Shown in pieces: positions 1-5,417 of a DNA stretch of 5,417 nucleotides (the stretch's first letter is position 1; the number at the start of each line of letters is the position of its first letter). Below the pieces are notes generated by a model that ran no database searches, had not been told where the DNA came from, and saw only the letters and a program-made list of their open reading frames with translations. The DNA is from JBFLVN01 sp040758475. GTDB lineage: Bacteria > JAGRBM01. Made by a program: the position numbers and the translations under genes. The stretch lies in NCBI GenBank assembly GCA_040758475.1, contig JBFLVN010000246.1, forward strand, positions 1-5,417. Direction: 5' to 3'.

Positions 1-732
1 GGGTTCCCGGAATTCTTCGAACCAGGCGACCGCGCCCGCGTAGGCGGCAAGAGAGGCAGGCAGCAGGAAACCCAGGTAATGGGCCGTGACGAAGAGCAGC
101 GCCCCGGCGACGGAACCCGCGATGTAACTTCCGATCGTTCCGAGCCGCACCGTCTGCGTGCGAAGCCGGCGTTCCAGCGTTTCCCGATTGGCCCAGTCCG
201 TGGAAAAGAGTTTGGCGAGGCCGATCCCCAGGTCCGTCGAGAGGCCCGTCAGGTGGGTGGTCCGCACGGTTCCTTTGGAAGCCGACGTGATGGCCGCGTT
301 TTGAAGGCCCATCGCGAAGCAGAGGAGCGCCAGGAGGAAGAAGTCGCTCCGGATGTGCAGGGTCTGGCCGAAAGCGCCGAAGACGCGGAATTGGCCCCCG
401 AGCGCCACGAGCAAGAGGGCGAAGGAAGAGAGAAACATGACGGCGTCATACCGGGGTTCCTGCCGGTGATCGATGCGGTTATCAACGAGAAATCCCGAGA
501 CCGTGGAGCCCAGGATGAAGAAGAGGGGGATCGCGAAAATCCCCAAAGCGTCGGCGTAACGATGTTCGACCAGGTCCACGCCGAAGTGAGTGGCGAATCC
601 CGTTACGTGGGTGACGAACCGCCCGCAGGCGAGAAAGGCCCCGGCGTTCACGCTTCCCGCGAGGAATGCGAGCAGCAACCAGTGAAAGATGGTTTTGGGC
701 GGAGCCCGGTCTTTGAGGACGTGCCTGTACAT
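1..732 (-). CDS. DUF1275 (YoaK-like) multi-pass membrane protein, C-terminus cut by window edge
   Basis: An open frame of 244 codons starts at ATG 732 and reaches the left edge without a stop. Family members are roughly 220-250 residues, so probably only a few residues are missing. Family-like motifs are GSVNAGAFLACGRFVTHVTG (about residues 26-45), MGLQNAAITS (141-150) and RTTHLTGLSTDLGIGLAK (157-174). About six hydrophobic segments are visible, near residues 15-36, 63-84, 96-113, 129-150, 196-215 and 218-236, which points to an inner-membrane protein. The biochemical role of DUF1275 proteins is not established and I do not assign one. No clear Shine-Dalgarno precedes the ATG, but no in-frame start lies in the 40 bases upstream. 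The gene lies downstream of nth on the same strand but is separated from it by an intrinsic terminator, so it probably has its own promoter. The family call is from motif recognition. Confidence 0.85.
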   Translation of the reverse strand, partial: MYRHVLKDRAPPKTIFHWLLLAFLAGSVNAGAFLACGRFVTHVTGFATHFGVDLVEHRYADALGIFAIPLFFILGSTVSGFLVDNRIDHRQEPRYDAVMFLSSFALLLVALGGQFRVFGAFGQTLHIRSDFFLLALLCFAMGLQNAAITSASKGTVRTTHLTGLSTDLGIGLAKLFSTDWANRETLERRLRTQTVRLGTIGSYIAGSVAGALLFVTAHYLGFLLPASLAAYAGAVAWFEEFREP

Positions 733-780
733 GGTGCTGTTCGGTGCTGCTGAGGCCCCGTCGCAAAGGCGGCGTGTCTC

Positions 781-816
781 AAAAAAACCGCGTGGTTTAT
801 GTAAAACCACGCGGTT
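781..816 (-). terminator. Intrinsic (Rho-independent) terminator downstream of nth
   Basis: A perfect 13-bp inverted repeat (arms 786-798 and 804-816, AACCGCGTGGTTT and its complement) encloses a 5-nt loop. Read on the minus strand, the stem is followed directly by a run of seven T (the A-run at 781-787 on the plus strand, partly shared with the stem base). This is the classic intrinsic terminator layout. It lies about 70 nt past the nth stop codon and about 50 nt before the DUF1275 start. On the plus strand there is no T-tract after the stem, so it should act on minus-strand transcription only. Confidence 0.88.
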
Positions 817-824
817 AGCGGCCG

Positions 825-853
825 ATCTTGGTCATTTTGCGGAAAGCTGTCAA
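825..853 (-). promoter_or_regulatory. Possible sigma-70-like promoter upstream of the terminator hairpin
   Basis: On the minus strand a perfect TTGACA (848-853) is followed after 17 nt by CAAGAT (825-830), which matches the -10 consensus at only three of six positions. If active, transcription would begin near 818. That is immediately before the terminator hairpin, so the hairpin would sit in the 5' leader of the DUF1275 transcript. The perfect -35 with correct spacing is suggestive, but the weak -10 and the single occurrence make chance plausible. Confidence 0.22.
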
Positions 854-887
854 GCCGGGCGGGCGGGCTAGAATCTCTTCGTTGGGC

Positions 888-1703
888 CTAATTCAACCCC
901 ACCTTCGGGCATATCTTTTCCACGGCGCAATCCGGGCATTTGGGTTTGCGGGCGTCGCAGACCGCCCGGCCGTGGTGGATCATCCGGTGGGAGAACATCG
1001 TCCATTCGGAATCGGGAAGGAGCGCCATGAGATCGCGGTCGATCTTCACGGGGTCGTGTTCCTTCGTAAGCCCCATCCGGTTCGAGAGGCGCGACATGTG
1101 AGTATCCACCGTGAGCCCCGGTACTCCGAAGGCGTTTCCGAGGATCACGTTCGCCGTCTTCCGGCCGAAGCCGGGGAGGTGAATGAGCTCTTCCATCGTC
1201 CCCGGGACTTTTCCGCCGTGTTCTTCCGTGATTTTTTTCGCGAAACCCAGGAGGTTTTTCGCCTTGTTCTTGTAGAACCCCGTGGAGTGGATGACTTTTT
1301 CCACTTCTCCCTGATTCGCTCGGCTTAAGGACGCGGCGTCGGGCCACCGGCGGAAGAATTCCGGCGTCACCATGTTGACCCGTTTGTCCGTGCATTGGGC
1401 CGAGAGGATCGTGGCGACGGAAAGTTCATAGGGGGTTTTGAAATCAAGGGCGCACTCGGCGTCGGGGTATTGCTTGGTGAGGATCGCGGCGATCTTGAGC
1501 GCCCGCTGCCGGCGGGCTTCGAGCGGCTCGGCTTTCTTGGCGGCCCTGGTCCGCCGGCCGCCGGCCTTGGATTTGGCGTAAGCGGTGGTCTGCTTCTCCC
1601 GGGAGAGTTTGTTGGCTCGGCTGATTTTTGAATGGCTCTTTTTGGCGGATTTGCTTAGTTCCGCGTGCTTTCGGATGTACTTGGTCGCTCGGGCCACGGC
1701 CAT
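888..1703 (-). CDS. nth: Endonuclease III (DNA N-glycosylase/AP lyase) with long basic N-terminal extension
   Basis: Base-excision-repair enzyme that removes oxidised pyrimidines and cleaves the abasic site by beta-elimination. The helix-hairpin-helix LPGFGRKTA lies at residues 176-184 with catalytic Lys182. VDTH carries catalytic Asp200. The 4Fe-4S loop has Cys249, 256, 259 and 265 (C-x6-C-x2-C-x5-C). The spacings between Lys, Asp and the cysteines equal those of E. coli Nth (K120, D138, C187-C203), so the core is colinear and the N-terminus is about 62 residues longer. Of residues 1-57, 19 are Lys/Arg and only two are acidic, so the tail is probably disordered and DNA-binding. I chose ATG 1703 because GGAGG lies 3 nt upstream. 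A TTG at 1751 would add 16 residues but is less likely. The stop is TAG at 888-890. The gene is divergent from the GMC gene and followed by an intrinsic terminator. The core (SAQCTDKRVN, GNAFGVPGLTVDTH) resembles actinobacterial-type Nth. The family call is very secure; the role of the tail is inferred. Confidence 0.97.
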   Translation of the reverse strand: MAVARATKYIRKHAELSKSAKKSHSKISRANKLSREKQTTAYAKSKAGGRRTRAAKKAEPLEARRQRALKIAAILTKQYPDAECALDFKTPYELSVATILSAQCTDKRVNMVTPEFFRRWPDAASLSRANQGEVEKVIHSTGFYKNKAKNLLGFAKKITEEHGGKVPGTMEELIHLPGFGRKTANVILGNAFGVPGLTVDTHMSRLSNRMGLTKEHDPVKIDRDLMALLPDSEWTMFSHRMIHHGRAVCDARKPKCPDCAVEKICPKVGLN

Positions 1704-1771
1704 TTTCCTCCGGAGGGAGTGATGTTTGCCGGGAGTTGCCGTGGGGGGCAAGGCGTGGCAGGTAAGAAGAG
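1704..1771. promoter_or_regulatory. Divergent spacer between nth and the GMC oxidoreductase gene
   Basis: These 68 bp must hold the 5' leaders, and probably parts of the promoters, of both genes. I see no convincing -10/-35 pair on either strand. The spacer contains a near direct repeat (TTGCCGGGAG at 1726-1735, TTGCCGTGGG at 1736-1745). The second copy also forms a small inverted repeat, TTGCC at 1736-1740 with GGCAA at 1747-1751. Either could be a regulator site, but nothing in the sequence identifies a regulator. Confidence 0.35.
1707..1716 (-). promoter_or_regulatory. nth ribosome binding site embedded in a perfect 10-bp palindrome
   Basis: The palindrome CCTCCGGAGG reads the same on both strands. 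On the minus strand its GGAGG half lies 3 nt before the nth ATG at 1703 and is a full Shine-Dalgarno core, which supports that start over the upstream TTG at 1751. The palindrome leaves only a short possible hairpin (3-bp stem, 4-nt loop), so strong sequestration of the site is not expected. Confidence 0.7.
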
Positions 1772-3931
1772 ATGGCCATTTGGAAAAACCCGGCGGAAAG
1801 CGAGGGGGTGGGGGAAGGGGGCCTTCCCGCGGAGTTCCTCTCTCGCCGGGCCTTCCTCCGGTCGACCGTGGGAGGGGGGATCGCCCTTTCGGCCGCCGCC
1901 TGGCTGCCGTCGGGGTGCGCGTCTTATCCGCAGGCGCCCGAGGGCTTGAAAGCCCTCTCTCCCAAGCAAGCCGCCGTCCTGGGAGAGATTGCCCGGACCA
2001 TCATTGGCCGCGCGGAGGGCCTTCCCGATCCCGTGGATTCGGGAACGGTGGAGCGGCTCGATGGCCTTCTCTCCCAGCTTCCTGGGGAAATCCAGACCCA
2101 GTTCGGCCTCTTGCTTCATTTCTTCGAGCACGCGCCGCCGCTTTTCGGGCACGGCTTTTCCCGGTTCACCCGGATGGGGGAGGAAGACAGGGGAAAGTAT
2201 CTCTTCTCCTGGCGAGATTCTTCCATCCGTTTCCGGCAGATGGCTTTCGCCGCCCTCAAGATGTTCGTGCAACTGGCCTACTACGCGGGCGAGAAGACGT
2301 GGGATTTCCTGGGATACGACGGCCCTTGGGTAGGGAGAATTCCCATCGATCCCATCTCGCCGCCGCTCGCCCACGATCCTTCCGGGCCCAAATCCACCAG
2401 CGGTTTTCTCCTCGAAACCACCGAAGAGACGGGCGATCTGGAACTCTCTTGCGAAGCCGTGGTGGTGGGGTCTGGAGCCGGCGGGTCCGTCGTCGCCAAG
2501 GAACTATCCGAAGCGGGCTTGGACGTGATTCTTCTCGAGGAGGGTGGGCACCGGCCCAGTTCTTCCTTCAATCAGCGGGAAGAGGTGATGGCCCCGCGCC
2601 TCTACCGGGAGGCGGGGGGCCGGGCCACGTGGGACCTCTCCCTTCCCATCCTTCAGGGGCGGACGCTTGGCGGCTCCACCGTCCACAACATCTGCCTCTC
2701 CTACGGGATCGAGCCGGCCATCGTGGAACGCTGGCGCAAGGAGGCCGGCGTCGTTTTCTCGTCCGCCGATCTGGCACCCCTGCAACGCCGGGTCGAAGAG
2801 CACTTGGGCGTAAACCCCATCGGGAAGTGGCAGGTCAACCAGAACAACGGGATTTTCGCCAAGGGGTGCGAGCACCGCGGCGTTTCGTGGGAAGTGGCCC
2901 GGCACAACCGCGTCGATTGCCTCATGTGCGGTTACTGCGATTTGGGCTGCGCCTACGATCGCAAACAGAGCATGCTCATCACCTATATCCCCAAGGCCAT
3001 CGATGCGGGATGCCGTGCCTTTACCGATTGCAAGGTGGAGAAAATCACCGGTGGCCGGGACAAAGCGTCGGGAGTCGAAGGTTCTTTATTGGACCGAAGC
3101 ACCTGCGGCTCCAAAGGAAAATTCCGGATCAAAGCGAAGCATGTCGTCCTGGCCGCGTCGGCCATCGATTCGGCCCTTCTCCTTCTGCGGAGCGGAATCC
3201 GGGACGAAGGGAAATTGCTCGGCAACTCTTTGCATCTCCATCCCTACGCCGCCGTGGCGGGGCTCTACGACGCCCCCGTCGAGGCGTGGCGGGGGATTCC
3301 CCAGTCCGTCCTGTCGTTCGAGTACGCGGCTTTTCGGGAAAACGGCTACGGCGGCTACGTCATGATTCCCGGCTGGGCGCACCCCGGGATGGGGGCTTCC
3401 GTGATGCCGGGGACCGGCAAGGAACACGCGGCCATCATGAAAGAGTACGCGAAGACGGCGGCGGGCGGCGTGATGGTGCACGACGAGACGCAGGGGACCA
3501 TCGGGAATTTTCCGGGAATGGAGAAGGCCCGCATCTCCTACTGGCCGGAAGGGGAGGACATGAAAACCCTTCTGGAGGGCGTCAAAAATCTCGCGAAGAT
3601 TTACCTGGCTTCTGGCGCGAGGAAGGTTCTACTCCCCTACGCCGATGGCCCTTTCGCGTCATCGGATGCTGAAGTAGACCGGATCGTGGCGGAGCGGGAG
3701 CCAGTGCCGCACAAACTCCTTCTCTCCGCCGTTCACCCGCAGGGCTCCTGCCCCATGGGGGAAGACCCGCGCAAAAGCGTGCTTGATTCCTTTGGGAAAG
3801 TACACGGGGTGGAAGGCCTTTACGTGGCGGATGGATCGGTCTTCCCGACGTCCGTTGGGACGCCGCCCACCATCGCCATCGCGACGCTGGCCTCTTGGAT
3901 TGCCAAGGGAATTTCGGAAAAGCGGACCTGA
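1772..3931 (+). CDS. Tat-exported GMC-family FAD oxidoreductase with fused gluconate-2-dehydrogenase-subunit-3-like domain
   Basis: A 719-residue flavoprotein likely to oxidise an alcohol, sugar or related substrate outside the cytoplasm. Residues 24-30 (SRRAFLR) plus a hydrophobic stretch to about 45 form a twin-arginine signal. LPSGC (45-49) may be a lipobox, though Pro at -3 is atypical. Residues about 62-186 resemble gluconate 2-dehydrogenase subunit 3, ending in a typical WDFLGYDGPW. The GMC part starts at about 228 with the FAD motif VVGSGAGGSVVAKEL and acidic LLEEG (254-258), then GRTLGGSTVHN (296-306). Cys383, 386, 389 and 393 form C-x2-C-x2-C-x3-C. The C-terminal GMC domain has HPQGSCPMG with presumed catalytic His655, and SVFPTSVGTPP, where the usual Asn of GVNP is Pro698. 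The architecture recalls long-chain alcohol oxidases (FAO type); the substrate is unknown. ATG 1772 is the first in-frame start after TAA at 1763-1765, with only a weak AGG/GAAGAG leader. No cytochrome subunit lies nearby. Confidence 0.92.
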   Translation: MAIWKNPAESEGVGEGGLPAEFLSRRAFLRSTVGGGIALSAAAWLPSGCASYPQAPEGLKALSPKQAAVLGEIARTIIGRAEGLPDPVDSGTVERLDGLLSQLPGEIQTQFGLLLHFFEHAPPLFGHGFSRFTRMGEEDRGKYLFSWRDSSIRFRQMAFAALKMFVQLAYYAGEKTWDFLGYDGPWVGRIPIDPISPPLAHDPSGPKSTSGFLLETTEETGDLELSCEAVVVGSGAGGSVVAKELSEAGLDVILLEEGGHRPSSSFNQREEVMAPRLYREAGGRATWDLSLPILQGRTLGGSTVHNICLSYGIEPAIVERWRKEAGVVFSSADLAPLQRRVEEHLGVNPIGKWQVNQNNGIFAKGCEHRGVSWEVARHNRVDCLMCGYCDLGCAYDRKQSMLITYIPKAIDAGCRAFTDCKVEKITGGRDKASGVEGSLLDRSTCGSKGKFRIKAKHVVLAASAIDSALLLLRSGIRDEGKLLGNSLHLHPYAAVAGLYDAPVEAWRGIPQSVLSFEYAAFRENGYGGYVMIPGWAHPGMGASVMPGTGKEHAAIMKEYAKTAAGGVMVHDETQGTIGNFPGMEKARISYWPEGEDMKTLLEGVKNLAKIYLASGARKVLLPYADGPFASSDAEVDRIVAEREPVPHKLLLSAVHPQGSCPMGEDPRKSVLDSFGKVHGVEGLYVADGSVFPTSVGTPPTIAIATLASWIAKGISEKRT

Positions 3932-3935
3932 CGCT

Positions 3936-4718
3936 CTAATCGGCGTAGATGATCGTGCCCACGTGCTCGCCCGCGAGGGCGCGCGTGAGATTGCCGGGTT
4001 CCAGGGCGTTGAAGATGTGGAGCTGCTTGCAGCTCTTCGTGCGTTTCAAATAACCGACCACCGAACGTTCGACGATGAGGTCGTCCAGGTCCTTGGCGAT
4101 GAGTTCATCCACGTGGATTTTGGGGATGAACTTGGCGTTGGGGTCCTTTTTGGGATCATCGGTGTAAAGGCCCTTTTCATCCTTCGCAAAGAAGCACATG
4201 GGGCATCCAAGCGCCTCGGCCGCGAGGAAAACGCCCGCGTCCGTGCGGTTGGCCGGGATGCGCGTGCCGAGGGTGGGCTTCTCCCAGTATTCGTGCGGCG
4301 GCATGCCCGACATGATGGGGATGCAGCCCAACTTGAAGTAGAGCGGGAGTTTTTCAAAGTCGTCGAAGGAAATGAAAATCCCGCCGCTCTCGGCCAGGAG
4401 CATCTGGAGCATGCGGGCGTTCTGGCGCGGTACGGCGCCGCCGATCTTGGCCATGACGCCCGTGGGGACTTCGAGATCGATGCCGATCTGGTAGGCGTGC
4501 CGGGCTCGGGTTCCCCCGCCGGTGCCGAGCAGGACGTGGAACTTCTTCGCGCACTCGCCCACTTCCTTCATGAGGGGAAAGAGGGCCGAACGGCCCCGGT
4601 CCATGATCGACTGGCCGCCGATCTTGATGACTTTGGTTTTCGGCAGAATGGCATGGATCGGAGTGTCCTTGCCGTCTACCAGGGCTTCGATGACTCTGCG
4701 TTCGGGAGTATCGCTCAT
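3936..4718 (-). CDS. mosB: Molybdenum storage protein, beta-like subunit (amino acid kinase fold)
   Basis: A 260-residue protein of the amino-acid-kinase/UMP-kinase fold. MoSto subunits assemble into a cytoplasmic hexameric cage that uses ATP to deposit molybdate or tungstate as polyoxometalate clusters. Matches to remembered Azotobacter MosB are strong: KIGGQSIMDRGR (32-43), GTGGGTRARH (65-74), SGMPP (137-141), NRTDAG (157-162), KDEKGLYTDDP (179-189) and NLTRALAGEHVGTII (243-257). PyrH signatures are not evident, so this is not ordinary UMP kinase. The start ATG 4718 has AAGGA at 4728-4732, 9 nt away. The gene follows the alpha-like paralogue after 44 nt, so the two are probably co-transcribed. 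Its stop (TAG 3936-3938) is only 4 nt from the stop of the convergent GMC gene, and no terminator is visible in that gap. Beta assignment rests on the KIGGQS and NLTRALAGEHVGTII matches. Metal storage is inferred from family, and the loop PPHEYWEKP (140-148) differs from MosB (PPYKLWMRP). Confidence 0.87.
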   Translation of the reverse strand: MSDTPERRVIEALVDGKDTPIHAILPKTKVIKIGGQSIMDRGRSALFPLMKEVGECAKKFHVLLGTGGGTRARHAYQIGIDLEVPTGVMAKIGGAVPRQNARMLQMLLAESGGIFISFDDFEKLPLYFKLGCIPIMSGMPPHEYWEKPTLGTRIPANRTDAGVFLAAEALGCPMCFFAKDEKGLYTDDPKKDPNAKFIPKIHVDELIAKDLDDLIVERSVVGYLKRTKSCKQLHIFNALEPGNLTRALAGEHVGTIIYAD

Positions 4719-4727
4719 GATTTTGAA

Positions 4728-4732
4728 TCCTT
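4728..4732 (-). promoter_or_regulatory. Ribosome binding site of the beta-like MoSto gene
   Basis: AAGGA on the minus strand sits 9 nt before ATG 4718, inside the 44-nt gap after the stop codon (TGA 4763-4765) of the upstream paralogue. It fixes the start of the beta-like gene and supports independent ribosome loading within one operon. Confidence 0.65.
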
Positions 4733-4762
4733 AGGGATTTGCTTTGATCGGCGCGGGGAAAA

Positions 4763-5417
4763 TCAGCCGGCCCGGATGATCGTGCCCACGTGCTCGCCGT
4801 TCATGGCCCGTTCGAGCAGGGCGGGCTCCAAACCGTTGACGATCTGGATCTGCCGGATGTGGCGGGCGCTCTTCATGTAGTGGAGGACTTTTTCCTCGAT
4901 GATGAGCTCGGGGTAATTGGCCGAGAGGATTTCGTCCGCCGTGGCTTGCGGGATGAATTTGGCTTTCGGGTTCGTAGCCGGATCGTCCGTGTAGAGGCCC
5001 TTCTGGTCCTTGAGGAAAATGAGGTTTTTGGCGCCCAGGACTTCGGCCGTGAGGTAGAGCCCCACGTCCGGGCCGTTCATGGGGATGCGGCCTTCTTCCG
5101 GGGGTTCTTCCCAGAAATGATACGGAGGCATGCAGATGACGATCGGGATAATGCCGATTTCGAGGTAAAGCGCGAGCTCGGGGAAGTGCTCGCGGGGCAT
5201 TCCGATACCGCCGTTCTTGGAGAGAATCGCCTGGAGGAGCGCCGCGTTCTGCTCCTCGACGGCGCCGACGACTTGGGCGAGGCCGCCCGTCGGAAGGCCC
5301 AGGTCCAGCCCGATGGCGAGCGTATGGCGCATCCGCGTTCCCCCGGAGACCCCCAAGATCATTTTGTGCTTTTTCTTGGCGGCTACGATGGCGTCGCAGA
5401 GCGGGAACACGGCCCCC
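4763..5417 (-). CDS. mosA: Molybdenum storage protein, alpha-like subunit (partial, N-terminus beyond window)
   Basis: The visible 217 residues are the C-terminal part of a second MoSto-type amino-acid-kinase protein. The frame stays open to the right edge. The GTG at 5410 aligns with an internal Val (GAVFPL versus AAVYPL in MosB), so it is not the start and the N-terminal segment with the Lys-Gly-Gly loop is missing. Visible motifs are VSGGTRMRH, GLDLGLPTGGLAQVVG, MPPYHFWEEP (MPPYH at 5117-5131), KDQKGLYTDDP and NGEHVGTIIRAG at the C-terminus. GLDLGLPxGxLA and GEHVGTxIR resemble Azotobacter MosA, hence the tentative alpha call. MosA has PPYHHHE where this protein has PPYHFWE, and the residue aligned with the upstream ligand His140 of MosA appears to be Tyr. 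The gene precedes the beta-like gene in the same operon. Family membership is confident; the alpha label and metal specificity are less so. Confidence 0.85.
   Translation of the reverse strand, partial: GAVFPLCDAIVAAKKKHKMILGVSGGTRMRHTLAIGLDLGLPTGGLAQVVGAVEEQNAALLQAILSKNGGIGMPREHFPELALYLEIGIIPIVICMPPYHFWEEPPEEGRIPMNGPDVGLYLTAEVLGAKNLIFLKDQKGLYTDDPATNPKAKFIPQATADEILSANYPELIIEEKVLHYMKSARHIRQIQIVNGLEPALLERAMNGEHVGTIIRAG

Noticed and set aside
79..753. 224-codon plus-strand open frame opposite the DUF1275 gene
   Set aside because: Its composition (very rich in Glu, Arg and Gly) is typical of the complement of a hydrophobic membrane protein gene. The minus-strand frame has membrane segments and family motifs.
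1722..1949. Small basic ORF with ATG 1722 and a good GGAGG 5 nt upstream, overlapping the GMC start
   Set aside because: The GGAGG is the complementary half of the palindrome explained by the nth ribosome binding site. The peptide is Arg/Gly/Pro-rich in a shadow frame of the GMC signal region, with no sign of coding selection.
1726..3672. 648-codon open frame on the plus strand overlapping the GMC gene
   Set aside because: It is a shifted frame of a high-GC gene, with Arg/Gly/Pro-rich low-information sequence and no recognisable motif. The GMC frame has clear family motifs along its whole length.
4020..4035. Inverted repeat GAGCTGCTTGCAGCTC inside the beta-MoSto gene, a candidate terminator for the convergent GMC transcript
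   Set aside because: The stem is only 6-7 bp, no T-tract follows on either strand, and it lies in a well-conserved coding segment.
3783..4880. 365-codon plus-strand open frame antisense to the MoSto genes
   Set aside because: It mirrors the conserved minus-strand coding frames, runs across the end of the GMC gene and an operon spacer, and shows no domain-like pattern. Long antisense frames are expected at this GC content.
3936..5417. Annotation of the two kinase-fold genes as UMP kinase (pyrH)
   Set aside because: Two tandem paralogues with KIGGQSxxDRGR and GEHVGTII C-termini match MoSto subunits, and the PyrH signatures I would expect are not evident.

Overview
The window is 5.4 kb of high-GC bacterial DNA with tightly packed genes. 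It carries five protein-coding genes, two of them cut by the window edges. I see no RNA genes, mobile elements or CRISPR array. The protein-export signal, the absence of phage or transposon remnants and the compact layout fit an ordinary chromosomal segment. The lineage cannot be fixed from this sequence. The endonuclease III core resembles the versions found in Actinobacteria and Acidobacteria-like lineages. A molybdenum-storage-protein pair outside an obvious nitrogen-fixation cluster suggests an environmental, possibly uncultured, bacterium.

Layout from left to right. (1) 1-732, minus strand: a polytopic membrane protein of the DUF1275/YoaK family, running off the left edge. (2) 733-887: an intergenic stretch with a strong intrinsic terminator for minus-strand transcription (13-bp stem plus T-tract) and a possible weak promoter just upstream of it. 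(3) 888-1703, minus: endonuclease III (nth), with catalytic Lys/Asp and four Fe-S cysteines intact and an unusual, very basic N-terminal extension of about 60 residues. (4) 1704-1771: a 68-bp divergent spacer containing a perfect palindrome that includes the nth ribosome binding site. (5) 1772-3931, plus: a Tat-exported GMC-family flavoprotein oxidoreductase with a fused N-terminal domain like gluconate 2-dehydrogenase subunit 3. (6) 3936-4718 and 4763-5417, minus: two adjacent paralogous amino-acid-kinase-fold proteins that closely match the beta and alpha subunits of molybdenum storage protein (MoSto). The alpha-like gene is upstream and runs off the right edge.

The two MoSto-like genes almost certainly form an operon (44-nt gap, good Shine-Dalgarno). 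They would encode the two subunits of a hetero-oligomeric cage that binds ATP and stores molybdate or tungstate as polyoxometalate clusters. They converge on the GMC gene with only 4 nt between stop codons, so that adjacency need not mean a shared function. nth and the GMC gene are divergent. The most interesting parts are the MoSto pair with its altered metal-ligand loop, the fused exported GMC enzyme with a four-cysteine cluster, and the basic tail on endonuclease III.
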